Source: an uncultured Eubacteriales bacterium
GTDB taxonomy: Bacteria; Bacillota; Clostridia; Oscillospirales; Acutalibacteraceae
Direction: 5' to 3'
Assembly: GCA_934511365.1 (NCBI GenBank)
Contig: CAKSWC010000011.1
Coordinates: forward strand, 10,403-74,402
Length of the DNA: 64,000 bases
Part shown: piece after piece, positions 1-7,897 of the stretch
How the letters are laid out: every line of letters starts with the position of its first letter
Numbering within the stretch: the stretch's first letter is position 1
The notes under the pieces: generated by a model
Told to the model about the DNA's origin: nothing
Seen by the model: only the letters and a program-made list of their open reading frames with translations
The model's database searches: none
Made by a program: the position numbers and the translations under genes

Positions 1-1067
1 TTTCCAAGCTCTTTGCAGAGCGCACAAAGGTCAAACCCGGTTTTGGAGATAATGACATATCGGCTATGATTTGAGCCGAAAAGCACCGCCGCAAACTTTG
101 TTGCCTTTTGGGCCAGTCTGTCTGCAAGGGAACGCGCTTCGTCCATGTCATCGGTGTCTGAAAAAAGAACAATGCGCTCGCCGGACTCAATGTTTTCGCT
201 TTTCAACTCTGAAATTTCGCGCTTCAGCGCGGCGTTTTCGAGCGCAAGGGCAGCTCTTTCTTCTTTGAGCTTTTGAACCATTTTGAAAGTTTCCGTCTCT
301 TTGGTCACGAGAAGATTGCTGACAAGATAGTTTTGAAAAAGTTTTTTTCGTGTGTCAAGCATATTGCGCTCGCCGCAGAGGACATAAAGCCTTGTTCCGC
401 CGCGGTGGCGTTCGCTTTTGACAACGCGGAACGAGCCGATTTCTCCCGTTCTTTTAACGTGCGGTGCGCAGCAGGCGCAGACGTCAACGCCCGGAATTTC
501 AACAATGCGCAGCGCGCCGTCAATTTCCTTTTTGCTGCGGTATGAAAGCGTTTCAAGCTCCTCTTTTGAGGGATATAAAACGCGAACTTCAAGATTTTTC
601 CAAATTGCCTCATTGACAAGGCTTTCCGCTTTACAGATATCGTCATCGCTCAGTTCGCCACTTGTGTCAATGGTCACAAAGTCGGTTCCGAGATGGAAGC
701 CGACGTTTTCAAAACCGAACAGAGAATGAACAATACCGGAGAAAATATGCTCGCCGGTATGCTGCTGCATATCGGAAAACCGCTTTTTGAAGTCGATTTT
801 TCCCGTAATTTCGGCTCCGGGTGTTAAATTCCTCACGTTTTCAACATCGTTTTTAATATAGTGAAGGATTTTTCCACCCTTGAGCTGAACATTTTCAACA
901 TAGGCCGAACCGAGAAAACCGCGGTCGCTGCTCTGGCCTCCGCCCTCCGGAAAGAACGCCGTCCGGTCGGTTTCAACATAGGTATATTGTTCATCACTGT
1001 AAACTGAAACAACTTTACAGGTGAATTCCGTGAGGTAACTGTTAAGGTCATAAAGCTTTTCCGTCAA
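1..1067 (-). CDS. Alanyl-tRNA editing protein (AlaX-like), 3' end cut by window
   Basis: Stand-alone trans-editing factor related to the editing half of alanyl-tRNA synthetase, expected to hydrolyse mischarged tRNA(Ala). The reading frame is open from a TTG at 1067 (AGGA nine bases upstream) through the left edge, giving about 355 visible residues. The N-terminal half has a GGQSSDRG-type motif and the two zinc/catalytic motifs of the SAD fold, HTGEH and CACCAPH. A helical linker rich in K and E follows (around residues 235-290), and then a DHHA1-like C-terminal domain that runs off the window. There is no aminoacylation domain, so this is an AlaX-type protein and not AlaRS. Alternative upstream starts are poor (ATT only). 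The family assignment is strong; the exact C-terminus is not visible. Confidence 0.88.
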   Translation of the reverse strand, partial: MTEKLYDLNSYLTEFTCKVVSVYSDEQYTYVETDRTAFFPEGGGQSSDRGFLGSAYVENVQLKGGKILHYIKNDVENVRNLTPGAEITGKIDFKKRFSDMQQHTGEHIFSGIVHSLFGFENVGFHLGTDFVTIDTSGELSDDDICKAESLVNEAIWKNLEVRVLYPSKEELETLSYRSKKEIDGALRIVEIPGVDVCACCAPHVKRTGEIGSFRVVKSERHRGGTRLYVLCGERNMLDTRKKLFQNYLVSNLLVTKETETFKMVQKLKEERAALALENAALKREISELKSENIESGERIVLFSDTDDMDEARSLADRLAQKATKFAAVLFGSNHSRYVIISKTGFDLCALCKELG

Positions 1068-1123
1068 TATAATCAGTCCTTTAAGAAAAAATTCTTTATT
1101 TTATTGGATCTCAGATATTTGTA

Positions 1124-1152
1124 TTGCTATTTGTTATACAATATGGTATAAT
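1124..1152 (+). promoter_or_regulatory. Promoter of toxin-antitoxin operon
   Basis: TTGCTA, 17-base spacer, TATAAT, 24 bases upstream of the antitoxin ATG. The -10 region is overlapped by the palindrome at 1134-1151. Confidence 0.65.
1134..1151. promoter_or_regulatory. Palindromic operator of toxin-antitoxin operon
   Basis: Perfect dyad TTATAC-N6-GTATAA lying across the -10 box. RelB/DinJ antitoxins bind DNA as ribbon-helix-helix dimers and repress their own operon, so this is the likely autoregulatory site. The assignment is inferred from symmetry and position. Confidence 0.5.
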
Positions 1153-1175
1153 TAATCTGAAAGGTGGTATATAAA

Positions 1176-1484
1176 ATGGCTTCAAAAACGTCAAATGTTG
1201 TTGCGCGTGTTGAACCGGAGATTAAAGAACAGGCAGAGGAAATTATGGCTCAGCTTGGAATACCGGTTTCGGTTGTTATCAATATGCTTTACAAACAAAT
1301 AATTTTAAAGAGGGCAATTCCGTTTTCACTTAGTCTTTCCACGCAAATTCGGACTCTCGATTCAATCGACAAAAAAACATTCGATTCAATTCTCAAGACA
1401 GGACTAACGCAGGCTCAAAGCGGGGAATCGCTTGATGCAAAGGCGGCGTTTGAAGCGTTGAAATGGGAGCTTGAAAATGAATGA
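1176..1484 (+). CDS. RelB/DinJ-family antitoxin
   Basis: A 102-residue protein of the RelB/DinJ ribbon-helix-helix antitoxin family. Its N-terminus (SNVVARVEPEIKEQAEEIM) followed by a G-I-P-V-S-V-V-I-N-M-L segment is the family's DNA-binding fold; the C-terminal acidic helix would wrap the toxin. The ATG at 1176 is chosen because AAAGGTGG sits eight bases upstream; an in-frame GTG at 1164 would overlap that site. It overlaps the downstream toxin gene by 8 bp, the usual coupling for such pairs. Expected roles are neutralising the partner toxin and repressing the operon. Confidence 0.85.
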   Translation: MASKTSNVVARVEPEIKEQAEEIMAQLGIPVSVVINMLYKQIILKRAIPFSLSLSTQIRTLDSIDKKTFDSILKTGLTQAQSGESLDAKAAFEALKWELENE

Positions 1485-1800
1485 ATATACTGTGAAAATC
1501 ACTCCGCAAGCGAATGAACAGTTGCATGAAATTTTCAGCTATATTTCAAAAACGCTTTGTGTTCCAAACACGGCAATGAAATTGCTCGACGAGTTGAAAA
1601 AAGCAATATTTTCTCTCGGCGTAATGCCGAAAAGGGTTGCACTGACTGAGGAAGAACCTTGGCATAGCCAAGGAATACATAAATTGTCAGTCAAAAACTT
1701 TTTGATATATTTTTGGATAGACGATGAAGAAAGAAATGTTCATGTGGTTGCCGTAATATACGGGAGAAGAAATCAGCTTGAAGCATTGAAGAATTTATAA
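1477..1800 (+). CDS. RelE/ParE-superfamily toxin
   Basis: A 107-residue protein of the RelE/ParE toxin superfamily, translationally coupled to the antitoxin (its ATG lies inside the end of the antitoxin gene). It shows the family layout: N-terminal YTVKITPQANEQLHEIFSYI helix, a central VPNTAMKLLDELKKAI helix, and the C-terminal strand pair ending VVAVIYGRRNQ. Conserved basic residues near the end fit a mRNA interferase or gyrase-targeting toxin. Which target applies cannot be decided from sequence. A bidirectional terminator follows directly. Confidence 0.82.
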   Translation: MNEYTVKITPQANEQLHEIFSYISKTLCVPNTAMKLLDELKKAIFSLGVMPKRVALTEEEPWHSQGIHKLSVKNFLIYFWIDDEERNVHVVAVIYGRRNQLEALKNL

Positions 1801-1804
1801 ACCG

Positions 1805-1848
1805 CAAAAAACCTGCTGTCTGCATTAAGCCGGGCAGCAGGTTTTTGG
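1805..1848. terminator. Bidirectional terminator
   Basis: AAACCTGCTG and CAGCAGGTTT arms around a GC-rich loop, flanked by A and T runs. It ends the toxin operon on + and the DUF1015 gene on -. Confidence 0.8.
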
Positions 1849-1860
1849 TTAACAACTCAT

Positions 1861-3105
1861 TTATCCCAGCTTATGAATAAAAAGTCCGCTGAGAAGTTTC
1901 GGCTCAAACCACGTTGATTTTGGCGGCATAACCTTGCCTGCATCGGCAATATCCATAAGCTCGTCAAGTGAGGTCGGATACATTGAAAAGGCAATTCTCA
2001 TGTCCAGAGCGCACCGCCTTTCAAGCTCAAAAAGGCCGCGGATTCCGCCAACAAAGTCAATCCGCTTGTCCGTCCTCGGGTCATCTATGCCAAAAATCGG
2101 AGTGATGCAGTTGCTTTGAAGAATTGAAACATCAAGCCTTGAAACGGGGTCGTTTTCATCAAACGAGCCGCTCTTTGCCTCAAGCTTATACCACTTTTTG
2201 TCAAGATACATTCCGAAAGTATGGCGCTTTTCCGGGCGGTAAGCGCCCTCTTTTTTATTTTCTTCAACCGTGAAGTCTTTTGAAAGCTTTTCAAAAAATT
2301 CCTCGTTCGTCAGTCCGTTCAGATCTTTGATAACGCGGTTATAGTCCATGATTGCAAGCTCGTTTTTCGGGAATGCAACGGCAAGGAAAAAGTTGAACTC
2401 CTCGCTTCCGTCATAATTCGGAAACTGCCCCCGCCTTTTGAGGCCGACTTTGACAGCCGAGGCGCAGCGGTGGTGTCCGTCGGCAATATAAAGCGAGTCA
2501 ATTTTTGAAAAAGCCTCTGTGAGCTTTTTGTTCGTTTCGCTGTCGTCAATGACCCAGACGGTGTTTTGAACGCCCTCTTTTTCAAAGTCATAGACCGGGT
2601 CATGAGCATTTTTCCAGCCGGAAACGGTTGCGCTGATAAAATCATTCTCGCGGTAGGTGAGGAAAATCGGGCCGGTGTTGGCGTTGCAGTAATCAACATG
2701 GTTGATTCTGTCCTGCTCTTTGTCTGCGCGGGTGAACTCGTGCTTTTTGATAACGCCGTTTATGTAATCGTCAATTCCGGCGCAGCCGACAAGTCCGGTC
2801 TGTGCCCGGCCGTTCATAATCTGGCGGTAGATATAAAAGCAGGGAGCTTCATCCTGCTTGCAGTAACCGTTATTTTGGAGCGCGTCCAAATTTTCGCGCG
2901 CTTTGAGGTAAACTTTTTCGTCATACGGATCAATGGACTCATCAAGGTCAATTTCGGCTTTGTCAACGTGGAGGAAGGAAAGGGCGTTGCCTTTGACCAT
3001 TTCTCGCGCCTCGGCGCTGTTCATTACGTCATAGGGCAAAGCGGCAATTTTTTCCGCGTTTTCGGGCAGCGGACGAACGGCTTTGAAAGATTTAAAAACA
3101 GCCAT
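1861..3105 (-). CDS. DUF1015 family protein
   Basis: A 414-residue member of the DUF1015 family, widespread in Clostridia and often near serine-biosynthesis genes. The N-terminus (VRPLPENAEKIAALPYDVM) and the central YIADGHHRCASA motif are family hallmarks; the DGHHR segment recalls the motif of ParB-like kinases such as SerK, which suggests but does not show a nucleotide-dependent activity. No signal peptide or membrane segment is present, so it is cytosolic. No serA/serC neighbour is visible here, so context does not help. The ATG at 3105 follows AAAGAGGTTATC about 10 bases upstream. Confidence 0.8.
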   Translation of the reverse strand: MAVFKSFKAVRPLPENAEKIAALPYDVMNSAEAREMVKGNALSFLHVDKAEIDLDESIDPYDEKVYLKARENLDALQNNGYCKQDEAPCFYIYRQIMNGRAQTGLVGCAGIDDYINGVIKKHEFTRADKEQDRINHVDYCNANTGPIFLTYRENDFISATVSGWKNAHDPVYDFEKEGVQNTVWVIDDSETNKKLTEAFSKIDSLYIADGHHRCASAVKVGLKRRGQFPNYDGSEEFNFFLAVAFPKNELAIMDYNRVIKDLNGLTNEEFFEKLSKDFTVEENKKEGAYRPEKRHTFGMYLDKKWYKLEAKSGSFDENDPVSRLDVSILQSNCITPIFGIDDPRTDKRIDFVGGIRGLFELERRCALDMRIAFSMYPTSLDELMDIADAGKVMPPKSTWFEPKLLSGLFIHKLG

Positions 3106-3294
3106 TTTTTGATAACCTCTTTTCTTTTTGCGGCGCGGAAACAGAATGCCGCATTTTTTATCTATTTTATCTTTACCTTTTCACTTTGTCAAGTTAAAGT
3201 GTGAAAAAACCGGCGATTGAAAACTCTTTGCCTGTATAATTCTGAACATAGCGGCAAAAATAGCCGTGATGAACTTTACGGGAAGTGATTTTTA

Positions 3295-3738
3295 GTGTCG
3301 GTATCAAAAGAAGAATATTCAAACATGGCTAAGCGCTCCTCGCCCTCCTCTCCGGTGCTTCTCGATTGCCTCAAAGCGTTTCTCATAGGCGGCTTGATTT
3401 GCTGCTTTGCCGAGCTTTTGACGTCTCTTTTTTCAAAAACGCAGATGACGCTGGAAGAGGTTAAGGCGCTTGTTCTTGTTGTTATCATTGCAATAACGGC
3501 AATTTTGACGGGCTTTGGTGTTTTTGACAAAATTGCAAAGCACGCCGGAGCAGGCACGGCCGTTCCGATAACGGGTTTTGCAAACTCAATCGTTTCGCCC
3601 GCAATGGAGTTTTCTTCCGAGGGCTTCATTCTCGGAACGGCGGCGAATATGTTCAAACTTGCAGGCCCGGTGATTGTTTTCGGCTGCGGCAGCGCCGTGG
3701 TCTACGGACTCATTATTTATATATTCGGCCTGTATTGA
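3295..3738 (+). CDS. spoVAC: Stage V sporulation protein AC
   Basis: SpoVAC, a small inner-spore-membrane protein of the SpoVA channel that moves Ca-dipicolinate into the developing spore and releases it at germination. The 147-residue product has hydrophobic segments at about 22-48, 60-82 and 122-147, and the family loop GAGTAVPITGFANSIVSPAM. The GTG at 3295 is preceded by GGAAGTG. It is the first gene of spoVAC-spoVAD-small gene-spoVAE. No clear sigma-G promoter could be assigned. Identity is secure from the pore-loop motif and gene order. Confidence 0.93.
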   Translation: MSVSKEEYSNMAKRSSPSSPVLLDCLKAFLIGGLICCFAELLTSLFSKTQMTLEEVKALVLVVIIAITAILTGFGVFDKIAKHAGAGTAVPITGFANSIVSPAMEFSSEGFILGTAANMFKLAGPVIVFGCGSAVVYGLIIYIFGLY

Positions 3739-3754
3739 GAGGGAGGAAAAGCTT

Positions 3755-4768
3755 TTGGCAACGAGAAAAGGAAAAACCGTTTTTCTTGAAAAAAAGCCGC
3801 GCATAATTGCAAACGCGGCCGCGGTTGGAAAAAAGGAGGGTGAAGGCCCTCTCGGAAAGGAATTTGACCTTGTTTTTGAGGACGATACCCTTGGACTTCC
3901 GACTTGGGAAAAAGCGGAAAGCGAGCTTCTCAAAACAGCGATTAAAAAAGCGCTTGCAAACGGAAAAATTGAAAAGAGCGAGGTTGACGCGGTCTTTTCC
4001 GGCGACCTGCTCGACCAGTGCATCGGTTCCTCGTTCGGGCTGAGAGAGCTTCAAATTCCGTCCTGCGGCCTTTACGGCGCGTGTTCAACAATGGCGCTTT
4101 CGCTGTGCATGGCCTCGCTTGCGATTGAAACGGGCGGCTTTGATTGCTGCGTTGCGGCAACCTGCTCCCATTTCTGCTCGGCGGAAAAGCAGTTTCGCTA
4201 TCCGCTTGAATACGGCGGTCAGCGCACTCCAACGGCGCAGTGGACCGTTACCGGGGCGGGCGCGGCCGTTCTCAAAAACAAGGTTTCCGCGGCAAGTCCG
4301 TATATTGACTGCATTCATATCGGAACAATATGCGACCTTGGGATAACGGATGCAAACAACATGGGCGCGGCTATGGCTCCGGCGGCCAAAAAGACGATTG
4401 CGGACTTTTTGCGCGACACAAACACAACGCCGTCTGACTATGACATGATTCTGACCGGTGACCTCGGAAAAGTCGGCAGCGACCTTCTGAAAGAGCTTAT
4501 GCTCAAAGAGGAGGGGATTGACCTTTCCCCGGTTCACAACGACTGCGGACTTCTGATTTTTGACAGGAAGGCGCAGGACGTCCATTCCGGCGGCTCCGGC
4601 TGCGGGTGCAGCGCAAGTGTGCTGTGCTCATATATTCTCAACAGATTCCGCAACGGCTTTTTCAAAAAGGTGCTGTTTGTTGCAACGGGTGCTTTGATGT
4701 CTCCCGTTTCCTCGCTCCAGGGCGAAAGCATCCCCGGAATTGCCCACGCGGTTCTCATAAAAAGATAA
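3755..4768 (+). CDS. spoVAD: Stage V sporulation protein AD
   Basis: SpoVAD, the peripheral dipicolinic-acid-binding component of the SpoVA channel. The protein (337 aa) has the thiolase-like fold typical of the family: FSGDLLDQCIGSSFGLRELQ, GLYGACSTMALSL, FDCCVAATCSHFCSAEKQFR, QRTPTAQWTVTGAGAAV. The TTG at 3755 is chosen because GGGAGG lies 10 bases upstream and the family normally begins a few residues before GKxTVxFxxPP-like sequence; longer in-frame starts would lie inside spoVAC. It begins 16 bases after spoVAC. Cytosolic face of the inner spore membrane is the expected location. Confidence 0.93.
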   Translation: MATRKGKTVFLEKKPRIIANAAAVGKKEGEGPLGKEFDLVFEDDTLGLPTWEKAESELLKTAIKKALANGKIEKSEVDAVFSGDLLDQCIGSSFGLRELQIPSCGLYGACSTMALSLCMASLAIETGGFDCCVAATCSHFCSAEKQFRYPLEYGGQRTPTAQWTVTGAGAAVLKNKVSAASPYIDCIHIGTICDLGITDANNMGAAMAPAAKKTIADFLRDTNTTPSDYDMILTGDLGKVGSDLLKELMLKEEGIDLSPVHNDCGLLIFDRKAQDVHSGGSGCGCSASVLCSYILNRFRNGFFKKVLFVATGALMSPVSSLQGESIPGIAHAVLIKR

Positions 4769-4784
4769 AGGGGGTAAAACAAAA

Positions 4785-4970
4785 ATGAAAGCTCTTTCCT
4801 GCGTAAAATTTTTTATGTGTTTGATGAAGCTCAACAAATGTCTCTGCGTTTTGAAAAAGGTGCTCGCCGTAATGCTTGCGCTCGCCTTGCTCGGTGCGGC
4901 GGCCTGCTGCCTCACGGACAACAAAAAATGTGTCAAAAAGTGTATTTCAAAAATTAAGGCGGTGATGTGA
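4785..4970 (+). CDS. Small cysteine-rich membrane protein inside spoVA operon
   Basis: A 61-residue product not recognised as a known SpoVA subunit. It has eight cysteines (residues 6, 12, 19, 21, 41, 42, 49, 53), a basic N-terminus, one hydrophobic helix at about 26-42 and a lysine-rich tail. A good ribosome site (AAAGGGGG) lies upstream. It starts 16 bases after spoVAD and its stop overlaps the spoVAE start region, so it is co-transcribed with and probably translationally coupled to spoVAE. A forespore membrane role is inferred from position only. Confidence 0.65.
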   Translation: MKALSCVKFFMCLMKLNKCLCVLKKVLAVMLALALLGAAACCLTDNKKCVKKCISKIKAVM

Positions 4971-4972
4971 CC

Positions 4973-5338
4973 GTGGAGATGTTTCTTGAACTTTGCAAGG
5001 CGTTTCTTGTTGGGGGTCTCATCTGCGTTGTCGGTCAGCTTCTTATTGACCTGACAAAGCTCACGCCCGGAAAAATTCTTGTCTTGTTCGTTGTCTGCGG
5101 CGTTGTTCTCGGCGCCGTGGGGCTTTATGAACCGCTTGCAAAATGGGGCGGAGCCGGCGCAACGCTTCCGCTGACCGGTTTTGGCTATAACCTTGCAAAA
5201 GGAACAAAGCAAGCCGTTGCCGAAAAAGGACTGCTCGGCGTTCTTGACGGGCCGCTTACCTCGGCAAGTGTCGGAATCATGGCGGCGATCATGTCCGGCC
5301 TTGTTGTTTCCCTTTTTGCAAGGCCGAAGGAAAAATAG
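4973..5338 (+). CDS. spoVAE: Stage V sporulation protein AE
   Basis: SpoVAE (SpoVAEb type), a polytopic subunit of the SpoVA channel and a paralogue of SpoVAC: the LCKAFLVGGLICVVGQLLID start and GAGATLPLTGFGYNLAKG loop parallel the SpoVAC motifs. The product is about 121 residues with four hydrophobic stretches. Start choice: GTG 4973 is best spaced from AAGGCGG; GTG 4967, overlapping the preceding stop, is possible. It is the last gene of the operon; spoVAB and spoVAF homologues are not in the window. Confidence 0.92.
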   Translation: MEMFLELCKAFLVGGLICVVGQLLIDLTKLTPGKILVLFVVCGVVLGAVGLYEPLAKWGGAGATLPLTGFGYNLAKGTKQAVAEKGLLGVLDGPLTSASVGIMAAIMSGLVVSLFARPKEK

Positions 5339-5384
5339 GAAATTCGGTTCTTCTCCGTCTGCCGGAGCAGTGACCCGAAAATCA

Positions 5385-5537
5385 GTACACTGAAAATCAG
5401 TTCACTGAAAACCGGCCTTAATTAAATACTGATATACTAAGTACTGAATATTAAGTACTGAATAATAAAGTACTGATAGATATTAGACTGAATAAAAGAA
5501 AAGAAAAGAAAAAATAAAAGAAAAAATAAAAGAAAAA
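5385..5537. repeat. A/T-rich intergenic with TACTGA repeats and purine tract
   Basis: Between spoVAE and the next gene there are several copies of AGTACTGA/ACACTGA-like words (about 5385-5485) and then a purine run built from AAAAGA/AAAATA units (about 5495-5537). No ORF or promoter is supported here. Confidence 0.6.
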
Positions 5538-5564
5538 ATACCGCGCAAAAAAGCTGCGCGGTAT
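5528..5564 (-). terminator. Terminator of exported propeller gene
   Basis: ATACCGCGC and GCGCGGTAT arms; on the minus strand the stem is followed by a T run. It lies about 60 bases beyond the stop of the minus-strand gene ending at 5622. Confidence 0.75.
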
Positions 5565-5621
5565 TGCGGGATTATTTTTCATCAACTCCGGTTCAGGCTG
5601 AATCGGAGAATTTTGTTTTGC

Positions 5622-7166
5622 TTATTTTACTTGGTCTGAAATTGAGATAAGTCCGTTGAACACGCCGACATATGCCGTGCCGTTCGGGCCGATTGTGATG
5701 GGTCCGTAACTGTTGTTCCAATTCCTGCCCGTTCCGGTAAAGACCTTGTAAACGGTTTCTCCGGTTTCAAAGTCAATCGCGGTGAAGTACCACGCAACGG
5801 CGCTTTTTGGAATGTCCTTGTTCTGTTCTCTTGTGTAAAGATAAACAAGGCCGCTTTTTGTTGAAAGCTTCGGAACAACGGTGCAGGAGGCTTCACGGCT
5901 TTCCCAAACAACCTCACAGCCGGTGCAGTCGGCGTTCATGTCAATTCTTGTTACGCCGGGATAGCTTGTTGGGTTCCTTTCAAGAAAGCCGGAGCCGGTT
6001 TCCGTGTAATTGTTTTCAACAATGAATGAGCGTCCGTGAGCAATGAGGCTGTTTTCACTGACCGAGTGTCCCTCATCAAAAACGGGCTGAGTGGCAATCG
6101 TTTCACCCGTGAGCCTGTCATAAATCACAACATTGACCCTTTTGTCTGCGTTGTCCGTGATTGCGCAAAGCTTTCTTACGCTGCCGTTTGAGCAGGGAAC
6201 GTCAAGGAGGGTGGGAGTTGTTCCGCTGCCCTGGTTGATTGCGCCGGGCTTGAGGACGGTTCCGCGGTCATATTCCGTCCGCCATGTATAGCGCGGCATT
6301 TTGTTTTCGTCAAGGTCAAAGCGATACATCGCCGTGTCTGAAACAATGTACATTCCGTCCTCGGCAACGGCAAAGCTGTTTTGAATTTCCTCGTTTTGGA
6401 GCTTTGTCATGCGGACTTCCTTTGTGTCCTTGTCAATGATTCCAACCTCGCCCGGACGGGTGACGAACCAGATGTTTCCGTCATAATCGGGAACGGCGTC
6501 CGTGATGAAGGAGCCGGAGGGGAGATACGGCATGAGGTCATATTCCTCCTCAACAACCCACTTGCATTTTCCGTCCGTTTCATCAACGCGGAAAATTTGA
6601 ACAACATTGTCAGAGTTTCCGATAATCGGCCTGTCGCCCTTGAGCAGGTGACAGTATGCGCCGCCGGAGGTATCGTTTGAAATGACGTCAAAGTTGAGCG
6701 TTTTGAAAAACTCCCTTGTTGAAGCGCGCTGCGGAAGTCTTGTTTCCGCAAGAATTTCAAGCGTATCCGCGTCAAGAAGAAGCAGACGGAAGCCAACAAC
6801 ATTTCCGCTGATGCACATGATCCTGCCCTTGCTGTCAAACATAAGCGTTGCAACAAGGCCGCCGAAAACATTCATTGATTTTGATTTGACAACGGGGTCA
6901 ACACCAAGCGGTCCGGGATAGGAGTAAGAGCCGGTGTTATAGGAATTTCCGTGCATTCCGTTAACACCCTCGGTTGCAAGCAGGGGGTGCTGCGGAACAT
7001 TGACGTCCGAAAGGACGTTCGCTTTGGCCGCGCTTCCGTAATATGCCGGGCAGAAGCGCGAGACAAGCGGCTGGCGGATTGCGCCGCCGGGACTGAGGAA
7101 GAACATCAAAAACGCGGAAAGCGCCGAGATGATCTTCAGAAAAACGCCTGAAAAAAATGTTGACAT
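5622..7166 (-). CDS. Exported beta-propeller (PQQ-like repeat) protein
   Basis: A 514-residue protein with an N-terminal hydrophobic signal or anchor (residues about 5-25) and an extracytoplasmic body made of repeated blades: DSKGRIMCIS, PDYDGNIWFVTRPGEVGIIDKDTKE, VAEDGMYIVSD, IGPNGTAYVGVFNGLISI. The pattern D-x-D/D-G-x-I/L-W-F repeated every 45-60 residues is that of quinoprotein-type propellers, which bind ligands or act as scaffolds. No enzyme family can be named. The ATG at 7166 has GGAG six bases upstream; a longer start at 7229 would lie in the promoter. It is monocistronic, with its own promoter and terminator. Confidence 0.72.
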   Translation of the reverse strand: MSTFFSGVFLKIISALSAFLMFFLSPGGAIRQPLVSRFCPAYYGSAAKANVLSDVNVPQHPLLATEGVNGMHGNSYNTGSYSYPGPLGVDPVVKSKSMNVFGGLVATLMFDSKGRIMCISGNVVGFRLLLLDADTLEILAETRLPQRASTREFFKTLNFDVISNDTSGGAYCHLLKGDRPIIGNSDNVVQIFRVDETDGKCKWVVEEEYDLMPYLPSGSFITDAVPDYDGNIWFVTRPGEVGIIDKDTKEVRMTKLQNEEIQNSFAVAEDGMYIVSDTAMYRFDLDENKMPRYTWRTEYDRGTVLKPGAINQGSGTTPTLLDVPCSNGSVRKLCAITDNADKRVNVVIYDRLTGETIATQPVFDEGHSVSENSLIAHGRSFIVENNYTETGSGFLERNPTSYPGVTRIDMNADCTGCEVVWESREASCTVVPKLSTKSGLVYLYTREQNKDIPKSAVAWYFTAIDFETGETVYKVFTGTGRNWNNSYGPITIGPNGTAYVGVFNGLISISDQVK

Positions 7167-7200
7167 AATGTTTTCTCCTTTTGTTTTGATTTTCAAAGAG

Positions 7201-7229
7201 ATTATACACATATTACCGATATTTGTCAA
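7201..7229 (-). promoter_or_regulatory. Promoter of exported propeller gene
   Basis: On the minus strand TTGACA, 17 bases, TATAAT; 35 bases upstream of the ATG at 7166. It confirms that the ORF start is not further upstream. Confidence 0.8.
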
Positions 7230-7282
7230 ATTATTTAAAAAGAGTTAAATTCGTCTGCCTTTCGGCTTTTGAGCGGCTGCTG

Positions 7283-7311
7283 TTGACTATTGCGGCCGTT
7301 TATTCTATAAT
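7283..7311 (+). promoter_or_regulatory. Promoter of papain-like protein / transporter operon
   Basis: TTGACT, 17 bases, TATAAT, 36 bases before the ATG at 7347. Confidence 0.78.
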
Positions 7312-7346
7312 TGGAAGTGTATAAAAAGCTGAAAGGGAGAAGAGCA

Positions 7347-7892
7347 ATGCTTGAAAAAAAGAATTTTTATCATAACGTACTTATCAATCTGCCGGACGAT
7401 TACCTCAACGGGCAGGATGCGGGCGAGCTTTCAAAGCTCAAATACGGGCTTTATTCGGTCGGCTGGTGCGGGTGCGAGATGATTGCCGTCTATAACGCTG
7501 CGCGTGACCTTGGTGTAAAAACGACTCTTCCGCGCGTCTGCTATGAGATGTATCCGAAGTCAAGCATAATGATGGGCTTTTTCGGCTCAAATGTCTGCGC
7601 GCTCGGAAAGTTTTTTGACGCGCGGAACATTGACTACCGCTCAACGTGGGATTACAACACTTTCTTTAATGAACTGCCCCATTGCCAATGCGGAATCCTT
7701 TCCTTTTGGAACCACAGGCGCATTTTTTCCTCGCTCCACACTGTTATGGTGAAATATATCGACGGAAAAATTGTTGTTTTCAACAAGTCTAACAAAAGAA
7801 CCGAACCCGTTCCGACCGAAAACAGACATGGCGTCACAAGCGAAAAACTCTTTATTAAGGGTTACCTTTTTGAAAATGGCGCAAAGGAGTAA
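7347..7892 (+). CDS. Putative C39-like / papain-fold cysteine protein
   Basis: A 181-residue cytosolic protein without a signal peptide. It shows the layout of C39-like papain-fold proteins: Cys41 in GWCGCEMIAVYNAARDLG (position of the catalytic Cys), His131 in SLHTVMVKYIDG and an Asn at 146 in VVFNKSN. In C39 peptidases these positions form the catalytic triad, so hydrolase or transpeptidase activity is possible, though unproven. Start ATG 7347 has AAAGGGAGAAGAG upstream. It is followed after 5 bases by the GPH symporter, so the two form an operon and may handle one substrate. Confidence 0.55.
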   Translation: MLEKKNFYHNVLINLPDDYLNGQDAGELSKLKYGLYSVGWCGCEMIAVYNAARDLGVKTTLPRVCYEMYPKSSIMMGFFGSNVCALGKFFDARNIDYRSTWDYNTFFNELPHCQCGILSFWNHRRIFSSLHTVMVKYIDGKIVVFNKSNKRTEPVPTENRHGVTSEKLFIKGYLFENGAKE

Positions 7893-7897
7893 ACCGG

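Noticed and set aside
2566..3204. Plus-strand open frame of 212 codons opposite the DUF1015 gene
   Set aside because: It lies antisense to a clear family member and its product has no motif.
7167..7229. Longer N-terminus of the exported propeller protein
   Set aside because: The extra codons overlap a consensus promoter and bypass a well-placed ribosome site.
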